Source: Salinispirillum sp049115955
GTDB taxonomy: Bacteria > Pseudomonadota > Gammaproteobacteria > Pseudomonadales > Natronospirillaceae
Assembly (NCBI GenBank): GCA_049115955.1
Contig: JAGDZJ010000012.1
Span: 86,266-150,265 of the forward strand
Reading direction: 5' to 3'
DNA: 64,000 nt
The notes beneath the pieces were generated by a model, which was not told the DNA's origin, ran no database searches, and saw nothing but the letters and a program-made list of their open reading frames with translations. Numbering within the stretch: position 1 is the stretch's first letter; every line of letters starts with the position of its first letter. This document shows, one piece after another, positions 1 to 8,843 of this stretch. A program made the translations under genes and the position numbers.

Positions 1-809
1 TTGGCGGTATCTAATCCGGCGTCCGTCGGCCACTGCGGTGCGCCCGCTGGCGTACACAACAGGGTTTGCTGCAGGCGCAAATAACGACCGTCTTCGGCTT
101 GAATCCCTTCTGCATCAATCTGTTGTACACGAAACTGCGCGTGGCAGGTGATTTGTGCGTTATCAAGTGCCCGTTGGGCAATGCGTTGCAGTCGCTTGGG
201 GTAGCCGGGGAGGATGCTGTCGCCACTGAACACCAGGTGCCAATGCGCAGAGGGCGTGCTTGGACTAGTGCTTGTAGTTGTGACTGTACTGTCATTGGCG
301 AAGCGATGCGCCATTGCCAATACCAATTCAACACCGCCTGCGCCTGCACCGACCACTGCCCAGTGTTGTTGTTCTGTAGAGGTAGGGGTGTGCGTCAGCA
401 AGTTTTGCCAGCGTTCGTACAAACCACTCACCGGCTTAACGCCCACCGCGTGTTCGGTGGAGCCGGGAATTGCTGTGCTTGGAGTTGCACCGGTATCGAT
501 GGACACTCGGTCGTAACGGATGTCCGGCCAGCCATCCACCTTCACGTGTTTTTCAGACAGATTCAATCCGATCACTCGGCCCGGTATGAACCGCACGTTG
601 GCCTTGCAGCACAGTTGGTTCAGATCAATCAGGATGTCGTCGAGGTCATAGTGCCCGGCGATCAGACCCGGCAGCATACCGGAATACGGTGTGGTTCCGT
701 CTTCGGAAATCAATGTTACCCGTACATTGGGAATGGGCTGCATGGCAAGCTTACGAATCAGTAGCGCGTGGGTGTGGCCACCGCCCAGCAATACGAGGTC
801 ACGTTCCAT
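1..809 (-). CDS. selD: SelD-type FAD/NAD(P)H oxidoreductase, partial (C-terminus outside window)
   Basis: The reading frame starts at an ATG (807-809, complement) and stays open to the left window edge (about 269 codons seen). Residues 5-20 read LVLLGGGHTHALLIRK, a Rossmann FAD-binding start. A second nucleotide-binding motif, WAVVGAGAGGVELVLAMA, lies near residue 140. This is the pyridine nucleotide-disulfide oxidoreductase module that in many proteobacteria is fused in front of selenide,water dikinase (SelD), which makes selenophosphate from selenide and ATP. The start overlaps the end of selU by 11 bp, so the two are translationally coupled and co-transcribed. That context supports the selenium assignment, since SelU consumes selenophosphate. 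Whether the dikinase domain is fused downstream cannot be seen; a stand-alone oxidoreductase is possible. Confidence 0.8.
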   Translation of the reverse strand, partial: MERDLVLLGGGHTHALLIRKLAMQPIPNVRVTLISEDGTTPYSGMLPGLIAGHYDLDDILIDLNQLCCKANVRFIPGRVIGLNLSEKHVKVDGWPDIRYDRVSIDTGATPSTAIPGSTEHAVGVKPVSGLYERWQNLLTHTPTSTEQQHWAVVGAGAGGVELVLAMAHRFANDSTVTTTSTSPSTPSAHWHLVFSGDSILPGYPKRLQRIAQRALDNAQITCHAQFRVQQIDAEGIQAEDGRYLRLQQTLLCTPAGAPQWPTDAGLDTA

Positions 810-1929
810 TTTTGACCCGCCTAATGCCGGCATGCTGCGGAGTGTCCTGATGGGCGAGCCACGCCAGCAACTCCGCTTCTGAACCGCGAGCTAATACAGG
901 CCGTGCCGCTTTCTGCATAAAAAATTGGTAGGTTGGGTCGTAATACTCAACCAACAAAATGCGGATGAGGGCGTCAAAACCACCCCAGTCGTCATGGTCA
1001 CGCAGCGCTGCTATGGCCTCGGGCAACAGTAGCAGTAGACGGTCCAGTCGTTCGCCACCCAAGCGCTTGCGAATGCGTTGCAGGTGCCCAGCAATGTAGT
1101 CGTGCAAGGCCGCCCAGCGGGAGTCGGGTTGCTGTTGTGTGAAGTGCGCCAGTGCGTGTTGCACGTAGTCACAGCGCAGGCGTTGAATGCGTTCCGACAA
1201 GGGCACGTCTAGGTAGATTGCAGGCGCGTGTTGCAGTAAGGCTTGCAACGCGGGTGGCACAAAAATGCGGCCAATTAAACGCGATTCGTCCTCCATCAAC
1301 ACCGGCTGCGTGTGCCGGTGTGCGTGCTGCAACCATTGCACGGCTACGCTGTTTTCCCAATCGATCTGCGCTGGTTGGTTCACAAAGGTGCCACCAAACG
1401 CGCTGCCCCGATGCCGAGCCAGCCCCTCTATATCAATGCTGTGTGGCCACGCCTGCAACAGCTCGGTTTTGCCGCTGCCGGTTGGCCCAGTCAACACACG
1501 GAGGTGTCCTTCTTCTAGGCGTTGTTGCAGCTCATGTAATAAGAAACGGCGCAAAGACTTGTAGCCACCGACCACCAAAGGGTAATCAATGCCCTGTTCG
1601 TGCAACCAACGTTGTGTGGTGCGCGAGCGCAACCCACCGCGAAAACAATACAAATAGCCCTCAGGGTGCGCTGCTACGAAGTTTTTCCATGCGGCGAGGC
1701 GTTGCGCGCGGATGGCCTCGGTCGCCAGCTCGTTACCGAGCGCTATGGCAGGCTGCTCGCCCTGTTCTTTATAACGCAGACCGATGTCGTGCCGTTGTTG
1801 GTTGTCGAGCAAGGGCACATTAACCGCATTCGGGAATGCCCCCTGCGCGAACTCGACTGGCGCACGCACATCCATCAATGGCACGTTATCAAGAAACAGC
1901 GACCGATAATCTTCTGTGTTGGCGCGCAA
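799..1929 (-). CDS. selU: tRNA 2-selenouridine synthase SelU (MnmH)
   Basis: 376 residues, the usual length for SelU. The enzyme replaces sulfur with selenium in 2-thiouridine at the wobble position of tRNAs for Lys, Glu and Gln, using selenophosphate; it also geranylates the thiouridine as an intermediate. An N-terminal rhodanese domain (about residues 10-135) carries the catalytic cysteine in YCFRGGLRSR (Cys95). A P-loop, GPTGSGKT, sits at residues 148-155 in the C-terminal nucleotide-binding part. It is first in a two-gene unit with the SelD-type gene, overlapping it by 11 bp. No selA/selB is visible here, so selenocysteine insertion cannot be inferred from this locus. Confidence 0.95.
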   Translation of the reverse strand: MRANTEDYRSLFLDNVPLMDVRAPVEFAQGAFPNAVNVPLLDNQQRHDIGLRYKEQGEQPAIALGNELATEAIRAQRLAAWKNFVAAHPEGYLYCFRGGLRSRTTQRWLHEQGIDYPLVVGGYKSLRRFLLHELQQRLEEGHLRVLTGPTGSGKTELLQAWPHSIDIEGLARHRGSAFGGTFVNQPAQIDWENSVAVQWLQHAHRHTQPVLMEDESRLIGRIFVPPALQALLQHAPAIYLDVPLSERIQRLRCDYVQHALAHFTQQQPDSRWAALHDYIAGHLQRIRKRLGGERLDRLLLLLPEAIAALRDHDDWGGFDALIRILLVEYYDPTYQFFMQKAARPVLARGSEAELLAWLAHQDTPQHAGIRRVKNGT

Positions 1930-2057
1930 GCGTTAATCTCCTAGGCAAGGCAGGAGGGTAGTGTAGCTTAAAACAGGTCGAGGTTGATGAGTGTTAAGAC
2001 AACGGGGTTGTACAGATCTTCGTTCACCGGCAACCACAAAAAATTTACAAATTTCAT

Positions 2058-2087
2058 CCCTTGAAGATGCTTTGATCGCTCATACAT
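2058..2087 (+). promoter_or_regulatory. Candidate heat-shock (sigma-32) promoter
   Basis: CCCTTGAAG (2058-2066) resembles the sigma-32 -35 element CTTGAA, and CTCATACAT (2079-2087) is a partial match to the CCCCATnT -10 element, 12 bp apart. It lies about 85 bp upstream of the Hsp20 start. Small heat-shock genes are classic sigma-32 targets. The match is by eye only. Confidence 0.4.
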
Positions 2088-2170
2088 ATACCTCGTAGGC
2101 GCTGTGTCACAGAGTTGAGCAGCTTACTTACAGACTATGAACTTTATTGCTTCTTTTGGAGGATAACACC

Positions 2171-2647
2171 ATGGCAACGATTGATCTCACTCCCCTGTAT
2201 CGCAGCAGTGTGGGCTTTGACCGTTTGGCAACTATGATCGACAGTGCAATGCGCGCAGACCAGTCCGCAGGCTACCCGCCGTACAACATCGAGGTAACCG
2301 GTGACGACGAATACGGCGTTACCTTGGCGGTAGCGGGTTTTGCAGAAGACGAGCTGGACATCCAGGTCGAAGGCGGTGTGCTGACCGTGCGCGGCAAAAA
2401 AGGTGGCGACGGTGAAGCACGCAAGTTCCTGCACCAAGGCATCGCGTTTCGTTCGTTCGAGCGTCGCTTTAATCTGGCAGACCACATTAAGGTCGCGGGC
2501 GCCAGCTTGAATAACGGCTTGCTGACGGTGGCACTGTACAAAGAAGTGCCGGAAGAAATGAAACCTCGCAGCATCGCCATTAATGTGGCTGGTAGTGATC
2601 AGTCCAAGGCGATTGAGCACAAAAGTGAGGCCGACAAAGCCGCGTAG
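2171..2647 (+). CDS. Hsp20/alpha-crystallin small heat shock protein (IbpA-like)
   Basis: 158 residues from ATG 2171, which follows a strong ribosome site (TTTTGGAGGA, 2155-2164); an in-frame codon further upstream lacks one. The N-terminus MATIDLTPLYRSSVGFDRL matches the IbpA/B family. The central alpha-crystallin domain (about residues 36-130) contains GGVLTVRGKK and a short variable C-terminal tail follows. Such proteins form oligomers that hold unfolding cytosolic proteins for DnaK/ClpB refolding. The gene is monocistronic, followed by an intrinsic terminator, with a possible sigma-32 promoter upstream. Confidence 0.93.
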   Translation: MATIDLTPLYRSSVGFDRLATMIDSAMRADQSAGYPPYNIEVTGDDEYGVTLAVAGFAEDELDIQVEGGVLTVRGKKGGDGEARKFLHQGIAFRSFERRFNLADHIKVAGASLNNGLLTVALYKEVPEEMKPRSIAINVAGSDQSKAIEHKSEADKAA

Positions 2648-2671
2648 ACTAACGCTGGTGCGATAAACGAA

Positions 2672-2697
2672 GGGCAGCCAAGGAGCTGCCCTTTTTT
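2672..2697 (+). terminator. Intrinsic terminator after hsp20
   Basis: Perfect 7-bp stem GGGCAGC (2672-2678) / GCTGCCC (2685-2691) followed by six T residues (2692-2697), 25 bp after the hsp20 stop. Confidence 0.9.
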
Positions 2698-2934
2698 GTG
2701 GTCGAGAGTAACAAGCGGTAACAATTTTTTGCGCTCGTCGGTCTGATGCGCGGTTTCTCGCTGTGCTGCATTTGGCTCCGTATTAAACACTAGCGTATAG
2801 GCCCATGCTCTTGTCTATTGCTTGAACTCCAGTACTCCTGAACTAGGCTTTTAGTCTCTGCTCTTCGAGTTTATGGATCATCTCGTATGCATTAGAGCTA
2901 CTTGAAATCCGGAGACTCTGTATAGGGGGAAACT

Positions 2935-4524
2935 ATGTTTGCACTCCACAAACTTCTCGGGGCCATTGGCATTCGGTTGAAGCTGTTTCTTGGCTTTGGC
3001 GTTGTGCTGCTCATGCTGGTGCTAATCTCAGTGACAAGCTTTAACACCGTCCGCGGATTAATGGTCGACGCGGGCCAGGTTACTGACGCTGGACGAGTTA
3101 ATGTGCTCATGGGGGAAGCTCGACTGGCGGAAAAGAACTACATCCTTCGGGGTGATCAACTGTATGTCGACCAAGTAACCGATTTGGTTGAGCAGATGCG
3201 CGTAGAAAGTCTCGACTTGGCCGCCGCGGCATCGAGTGAAAACGAGCGGGAAATGCTTGAGGGTGTCAGCCAAGGACTCAACCAATATTTCGACGCATTC
3301 AATGCGTACGTTTCTGCCGGTACAGCGGCTGATTTAGCCACCTTGGAACAAAACATCATTACTGAGGCGTTGCGTGTTTCTGCCATGGTTTCGGAATGGA
3401 GTGAGTACAATCAACAGGCAATGCTGGCCAACGAAGATCGTGCTGTAACGATCATAGCGGCGGCATCTGTATTGGCGCTTGTATTCGGGTCACTCTTTGC
3501 AGTGCTCATCACCGCCAATATTGTGCAGCCTACGCATCAATTGGTCGAAGTATTGAAGGGGTTGGCCGACGGCGACCTGGATCAGCAGATCAAAACCAAG
3601 CGTAAAGACGAGCTGGGCGATTTGATGCGCTCAACGCAAGAGACGATTGTCTCACTGCGCAATTTGATCAGTCGGTTGACATTGGGCATTGACCAGTTGT
3701 CATCAGCGACGGAACAGATGGCGGTGGTCTCTCAGCAGAATACCCAGTTGATCTCCACACAGCGCAGTGAAACTGAACAAGTGGCGACGGCGATGAACGA
3801 GATGACGGCGACTGTGCAGGAAGTGGCGAAGAACGCTGAAGAAGCGTCGTCGGCCGCGCAGGACTGCGAAGTGCAAACGAAGGAAGGTGGCAAGCTGGTG
3901 CGCCACACCATTGACCTGACAAAGCAACTAGCAGACGAGGTCGACCATTCCACCGAGGCGGTGAATGAGTTGAAAGTGGCCGGCGATCAAATCGGTTCAG
4001 TGCTGGATGTGATAAGCGGCATTGCCGAGCAAACAAATCTATTGGCTTTGAATGCGGCTATCGAGGCGGCGCGCGCAGGTGAGGCAGGCAGAGGTTTTGC
4101 GGTCGTAGCCGATGAAGTGCGTACCCTGTCGCAACGTACCCAGGAGTCGACGGGAAAAATCGAGACCTTGGTCACTAACCTGCAAAAAACTGCAGAGTCT
4201 GGCGTGCAGGCCATGGCGCGCAGCTCAGACCTGGCAGCAACGACCCGAGAACCGGCAGAGAAAATGCGCACAGCGTTTTCGTAAATCACCGAGGCCATTG
4301 GCAGCATACAGTCAATGACCACGCAAATTGCTACCGCAGTAACAGAGCAGGGGGCGGTAGCGGAGGAGATAAACCGTAATGTTTATAACATCAATGGCGT
4401 GGCCGAACAGACGGCTACTGCGAGTGAGCAGACGCAACAAGCCACCGTCGAATTAAGCAGATTGGGGGCTGAATTGCAGACGTTGGCTGCAACCTTCAGG
4501 ATATCTGGAGCATCCACAGGCTAA
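2935..4524 (+). pseudogene. Methyl-accepting chemotaxis protein, interrupted by an in-frame TAA
   Basis: A good ribosome site (AGGGGGAAACT) precedes ATG 2935. The frame encodes a chemoreceptor: TM1 about residues 17-38, periplasmic four-helix sensor to about 165, TM2, HAMP to about 245, then the signalling helices with the hairpin tip (IAEQTNLLALNAAIEAARAG). At codon 450 (4282-4284) a TAA stops translation. The same frame then resumes with ITEAIGSIQSMTTQIATAV and runs to the natural end at 4524, 529 sense-length codons in all. The missing 79 codons form the C-terminal methylation helix that packs against the remaining helix. A truncated product would still have both membrane segments and the CheA/CheW tip but is unlikely to signal normally. 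This is a single-base nonsense lesion or a sequencing error; no pentapeptide CheR tether is visible at the end. Confidence 0.85.
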
Positions 4525-4639
4525 TAGGCGTCGAGGGAAAAAGTGGCGGTGCCTGCACCGCTGCTTCATTGACCTTAATCATCATGAACCTATCCACACA
4601 TGCTACGCTGTCTCAAGTATGTTGATACTTTGGAAGGGC

Positions 4640-7366
4640 ATGATGGAACCTTTAACTCAATCCCGCTTGTGGCATCACTTAGCCGAAGAAGACGTTTTTA
4701 ACGCCTTGCAAAGCAACCACCACGACGGGTTGAGCACTGATGAAGTGACTGAGCGGCTGCGCTTGTTTGGGCATAATCAGATCAGCGTGCAGCAGTCGAC
4801 GTCGCCGGTGAAGCGCTTTCTGCTGCAGTTCCATAATCCGTTGATCTACATCCTGCTGGTCGCCACTGTGGTGACCTTCTTATTGCAAGAATACATCGAC
4901 TCTGCGGTTATCTTCGCAGTGGTGTTTATTAATGCCATCATCGGTTATCTGCAGGAATCCAAGGCCGAAGAAGCCATTAACTCGCTGCGCAAAATGCTGT
5001 CGGCCAAGGCCATGGTGGTGCGCGATGGCAAGCGTCAATCTGTACCGACGACTGATCTGGTGCCTGGCGATATTGTGCTGTTGGCTTCGGGCGACAAGGT
5101 GCCCGCGGATCTGCGGTTGTTTGATAATCGCGACCTACACGTTGACGAATCTGCGCTGACCGGCGAGTCCGTCGCGGTGCAAAAAGAGCGCGCGAAACTC
5201 GACAAAGACGCCGTGTTGGGAGACCGCGTTAACATGGCGTTCGCGGGCACATTGGTAACGTACGGGCAGGCATCGGGCGTGGTGATCGCCACCGGAGACG
5301 ACACCGAAACCGGCAAAATCGCCGATATGATCAGCCAAACGGTGAGTTTAGAAACGCCGCTGACGCAGAAAATTCAAGCCTTCAGCAAGGTGTTGTTGTG
5401 GGTGATTCTGGGTCTGGCGGCGCTGACCTTTGTCGTAGGGTTGCTGCGCGGCCAAGACTGGATAGACACCTTTATCGCCGCCGTGGCGTTGTCTGTCGCC
5501 GCCATTCCTGAAGGCTTACCGGCCGTCGTCACCATCACTCTGGCCATTGGCGTGCGTCGCATGGCGGTGCGCAACGCCATAGTGCGCAAGTTGCCTGCGG
5601 TAGAAACGCTAGGCTCTACCACCATTATTTGCTCGGACAAAACCGGAACGCTCACCGAAAACCAAATGACGGTGCAGCGCGTGTTTGCCGGTGGTCAGGA
5701 GTTCAGTGTAACAGGCAGCGGTTACCAGCCCGACGGCGAATTGCAGAACGGAGAGGGGCAGGTGTTGCCACAGATTCCTGCCGCGTTACAGCAATGCTTG
5801 CTGAATGGCTTGTTATGTAATGACTCTGAACTAATACAAAAAGACGGCCTGTGGCAAGTACAGGGCGACCCGACCGAAGGCGCACTATTAGCGGCTGCCG
5901 CAAAAGTGGACCTGCAAGCTAGCGACCAGCAAACAACTTGGCCTCGGCTCGACAGTGTGCCTTTTGAATCAGACCGTCAATACATGGCGACGCTGCATCG
6001 CGGCACAGAGCATAACTTAATTGTGGTCAAAGGCTCTATGGAGCGGGTGTTGGCGCGCTGCGGTGACGCCTTGAGCGTTGATGGTGTAGTTGCTGAACTG
6101 GATGAAGCGAGGGTAGTAGCAGAGGCCGAGCGTTTCGCCAGTCTCGGCTTGCGGGTATTGGCGGTGGCGCAGCAGCGGGTGCCGCCAGAAGAAACAGGCT
6201 TGCAGCGTTTTCGTGACACGGAAAGCGAACGACAACTGACGCTGGTCGGTTTGCAGGCGATGATTGACCCGCCGCGTGCGGAAGCCATTCAAGCGGTGGC
6301 TACCTGCCAGAAAGCCGGTATCTCGGTGAAGATGATTACGGGCGACCACGCCTTAACGGCGCGGGCCATAGCAGAGCAGATAGGCATTGCTCATACCGCC
6401 AGCGACGGCGACGCACACACCGTTTTGACCGGGCGCGAGCTGGCCGACATGAGCGACCATGAATTGCTGCAGGAAGTCGAACGGGTGGCGGTGTTTGCAC
6501 GCGTCGCCCCAGAACAAAAACTCAAGTTAGTCACCGCGCTGCAAGCCAAGGGGCATGTGGTGGCGATGACGGGTGACGGAGTGAATGACGCACCCGCATT
6601 GAAGAAAGCCAATATCGGCATTGCCATGGGCGTTGCGGGTACCGAAGTAGCCAAAGAAGCCGCTGATATGGTGCTGACCGACGACAATTTCGCCACCATT
6701 GAAGGCGCAGTGGAAGAAGGCCGCAACGTGTTCGACAACTTGGTGAAGTTCATCACTTGGGTTCTGCCCACAAACTTGGGCCAAGGCTTGGTGATTATGG
6801 TGGCGATTCTTCTCGGTACTACTTTGCCCGTATTGCCGGTACAAGCGCTGTGGTTGAACATGACCGCGGCGGTTTTTCTGGGGCTGATGCTGGCCTTTGA
6901 ACCCAAAGAAAAGGGTTTAATGTTACGTGCACCGAGAAACCCAGACACGCCAATTCTTACCCGAGAAATGATTGGGCGGGTTGTATCCGTCAGCACTCTG
7001 TTGCTGCTAGGGGCCTTTACCTTGTTCCAGTGGGCGTTGGCGCAAGGTGAATCAGAATCCGTGGCACGCACTTTAGCGGTGACGCTGTTTGTGGTGGTAC
7101 AGAGTGTGTTCTTGCTGAACTGCCGGTCGCTGCGGGTCAGCGTGTTTCATCTGCCGATGTTCTCAAACCCTTGGGTTTGGGGTGGCATCGGGGCCATGCT
7201 ATTGGCGCAATTGGCGTTTATTTATACGCCGACCATGAACTTGCTGTTCCAGAGCGCGCCGCTAACTCTCACGCATTGGGGCATCATGCTGGGTTACGGC
7301 TTGCTGGTGCTGTTGTTAGTAGAAGCGGAAAAATGGCTGTGGCGGCGTTTCGCGCAGGTCGTCTGA
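4640..7366 (+). CDS. Cation-transporting P-type ATPase (P2, Ca2+-type)
   Basis: About 909 residues. ATG 4640 is preferred because GGAAGGG precedes it. Motifs in order: N-terminal cation ATPase domain, actuator loop TGES (about 174-177), M4 ion-site motif AAIPEGLPAVVTITLAIG (about 287-304), phosphorylation site CSDKTGTLTENQM with Asp near 333, hinge GDGVND, and a C-terminal block of membrane helices. The PEGLP motif places it with SERCA/PMR1-like Ca2+ or related cation pumps rather than heavy-metal P1B pumps; no CPC motif is present. Bacterial members of this group are annotated variously as Ca2+, Mg2+ or Na+/K+ pumps, so the ion is not assigned. It appears to be a single transcription unit. 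Confidence 0.93.
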   Translation: MMEPLTQSRLWHHLAEEDVFNALQSNHHDGLSTDEVTERLRLFGHNQISVQQSTSPVKRFLLQFHNPLIYILLVATVVTFLLQEYIDSAVIFAVVFINAIIGYLQESKAEEAINSLRKMLSAKAMVVRDGKRQSVPTTDLVPGDIVLLASGDKVPADLRLFDNRDLHVDESALTGESVAVQKERAKLDKDAVLGDRVNMAFAGTLVTYGQASGVVIATGDDTETGKIADMISQTVSLETPLTQKIQAFSKVLLWVILGLAALTFVVGLLRGQDWIDTFIAAVALSVAAIPEGLPAVVTITLAIGVRRMAVRNAIVRKLPAVETLGSTTIICSDKTGTLTENQMTVQRVFAGGQEFSVTGSGYQPDGELQNGEGQVLPQIPAALQQCLLNGLLCNDSELIQKDGLWQVQGDPTEGALLAAAAKVDLQASDQQTTWPRLDSVPFESDRQYMATLHRGTEHNLIVVKGSMERVLARCGDALSVDGVVAELDEARVVAEAERFASLGLRVLAVAQQRVPPEETGLQRFRDTESERQLTLVGLQAMIDPPRAEAIQAVATCQKAGISVKMITGDHALTARAIAEQIGIAHTASDGDAHTVLTGRELADMSDHELLQEVERVAVFARVAPEQKLKLVTALQAKGHVVAMTGDGVNDAPALKKANIGIAMGVAGTEVAKEAADMVLTDDNFATIEGAVEEGRNVFDNLVKFITWVLPTNLGQGLVIMVAILLGTTLPVLPVQALWLNMTAAVFLGLMLAFEPKEKGLMLRAPRNPDTPILTREMIGRVVSVSTLLLLGAFTLFQWALAQGESESVARTLAVTLFVVVQSVFLLNCRSLRVSVFHLPMFSNPWVWGGIGAMLLAQLAFIYTPTMNLLFQSAPLTLTHWGIMLGYGLLVLLLVEAEKWLWRRFAQVV

Positions 7367-7422
7367 CCTGCGCCGGAGGTTAAACATGAATGTATCCTCA
7401 CGCACATTTAGAGAGTATTGAC

Positions 7423-7887
7423 ATGAAAATCTGGGTGGATGCCGATGCGTGCCCGACAGTCATCAAGGAAATTCTGTTTCGGGCGGCAGAACGAGTAGGT
7501 GTGGCGATGACGTTGGTGGCCAACCAGCCGATGAAAACACCGCCATCACCTTGGATTGATAGCCTACAAGTCGGGCAGGGCTTTGATGTGGCAGACAACG
7601 AAATTGTGCGGCGACTCAACGTCGGAGATTTGGTGATTACGGCCGACATTCCACTGGCCGCTGAGGTTATTGAGAAGGGCGGCCATGCATTGAACCCGCG
7701 TGGCGAGCTTTACACCACGCAGAACATCAAAGCGCGCCTTACTATGCGCGATTTTATGGAAAACTTACGCTCCAGTGGCGTACATACCGGCGGCCCGGCG
7801 ACGTTAAATCACAATGATCGCAAAGCCTTTGCCGACAGTTTAGACCGCTTTTTGGTACGTCACCGAGCGCCAAAAAACACTTCTTAA
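7423..7887 (+). CDS. YaiI/YqxD family (DUF188) protein
   Basis: 154 residues from ATG 7423 (GAGAG upstream). The start MKIWVDADACPTVIKEILFRAAER and the later VITADIPLAAE and NPRGELYT blocks are hallmarks of the DUF188 family, which has a PIN/NYN-like fold and conserved acidic residues. The biochemical activity is unknown to me. It follows the P-type ATPase by 56 bp on the same strand and may share its transcript; it converges on the next gene. Confidence 0.9.
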   Translation: MKIWVDADACPTVIKEILFRAAERVGVAMTLVANQPMKTPPSPWIDSLQVGQGFDVADNEIVRRLNVGDLVITADIPLAAEVIEKGGHALNPRGELYTTQNIKARLTMRDFMENLRSSGVHTGGPATLNHNDRKAFADSLDRFLVRHRAPKNTS

Positions 7888-7915
7888 GTCAGCTTTCAGC
7901 CAGTTTATGGGCGGG

Positions 7916-8695
7916 CTAATTCAAATACTTCGTCATGATGCTTTCAATGGTGCCGTCATCCTTCATCTTAGCGATGGTTTGGCTGTACTCTTCTATTAAC
8001 GCAGATAAATCCGGATAGTCACTGGCCCGTGAGAACACGTTGTAATAGGGGGTTGAGCGCAGTGGCGGACGCAAGAACGTGATGTATTGGTTAAGGCCTG
8101 TGCGGGCCAGTTCATAACGCGTAACAATGGTGTTCAGTGGTACCGCATCGATGCGTTTCGCGCGCAGCTTACCAAGGTGTAGGTCATTCTGAGAGACCAC
8201 GTCGAGATTCAAACCCGCGTTCCAGAATTCTTCCGTATAGGCGTAGCCCTGCGTCGCACCAATGCGTAAATCATGAAGATCTACATAGCTATCGAACTGT
8301 ATGTGGCCGACATTGTCGCGGTGAATAAAGAGGTTCCAGCTCAGTTCTAAATACGCTTCGTCTGGGTAGTAGGCAAGCCCTTCGCGTTCTTCGTTGCGCG
8401 ATAGCGCCAAACCCATATCGGCATTGCCTTGCAGCAGCATTTGCAACATGCGAGTACCGCTTTCCACTAAGATGAATCGACTCTCAACCCCCATGCGACG
8501 CATTGCTTCAGCCACGATGTCGACATCGATACCGCTATAGATATTTCCTTGTTGCATTTTTAGTGGCGCTTCGGCGGTGCCAACAATAATCAGTTCGCGA
8601 GCGCCACTGGCGCTGACCAATAAGCCGAAACAACACAGCAAGCAAGCAACGTGGATGCCAATGCGCGGCAACGTCCGTGACGAGCATAAAGCCAT
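7916..8695 (-). CDS. Orphan periplasmic solute-binding-like protein (SBP_bac_3 fold)
   Basis: About 259 residues from ATG 8695, with a 5' extension to TTG 8719 possible. The N-terminus is a Sec signal peptide with a hydrophobic core (about residues 12-28) ending near SASGA. The mature part begins RELIIVGTAEAPLKMQQGN, followed by IDVDIVAEAMRRMGVE and NADMGLALSRNEERE, the pattern of family 3 solute-binding proteins. No ABC permease or ATPase of the polar amino-acid type is nearby, so it is either a component of a distant transporter or a stand-alone periplasmic protein. A similar orphan is encoded at 15376-16149. Confidence 0.8.
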   Translation of the reverse strand: MALCSSRTLPRIGIHVACLLCCFGLLVSASGARELIIVGTAEAPLKMQQGNIYSGIDVDIVAEAMRRMGVESRFILVESGTRMLQMLLQGNADMGLALSRNEEREGLAYYPDEAYLELSWNLFIHRDNVGHIQFDSYVDLHDLRIGATQGYAYTEEFWNAGLNLDVVSQNDLHLGKLRAKRIDAVPLNTIVTRYELARTGLNQYITFLRPPLRSTPYYNVFSRASDYPDLSALIEEYSQTIAKMKDDGTIESIMTKYLN

Positions 8696-8843
8696 AGCGG
8701 TATCCGTGTGATCGTCCAAAAGTGAGTGGCGAATAGTGCACGTTCTGCGCGTGCATCCTTACACCACCACTATAGTTAACCAAACTGCATGCCGCTAGTT
8801 GAAAACGATACCAAGACATATATACATCGAGGTAGCGCTGCTT

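Noticed and set aside
66..764. Long plus-strand open frame at the left edge
   Set aside because: Antisense to the SelD-type oxidoreductase, whose frame shows two real nucleotide-binding motifs; the plus-strand product has no recognisable feature and many Cys/His/Pro.
4282..4284. Programmed stop-codon readthrough in the chemoreceptor gene
   Set aside because: TAA followed by A is a poor readthrough context and no downstream stimulatory structure is apparent; mutation or error is simpler.
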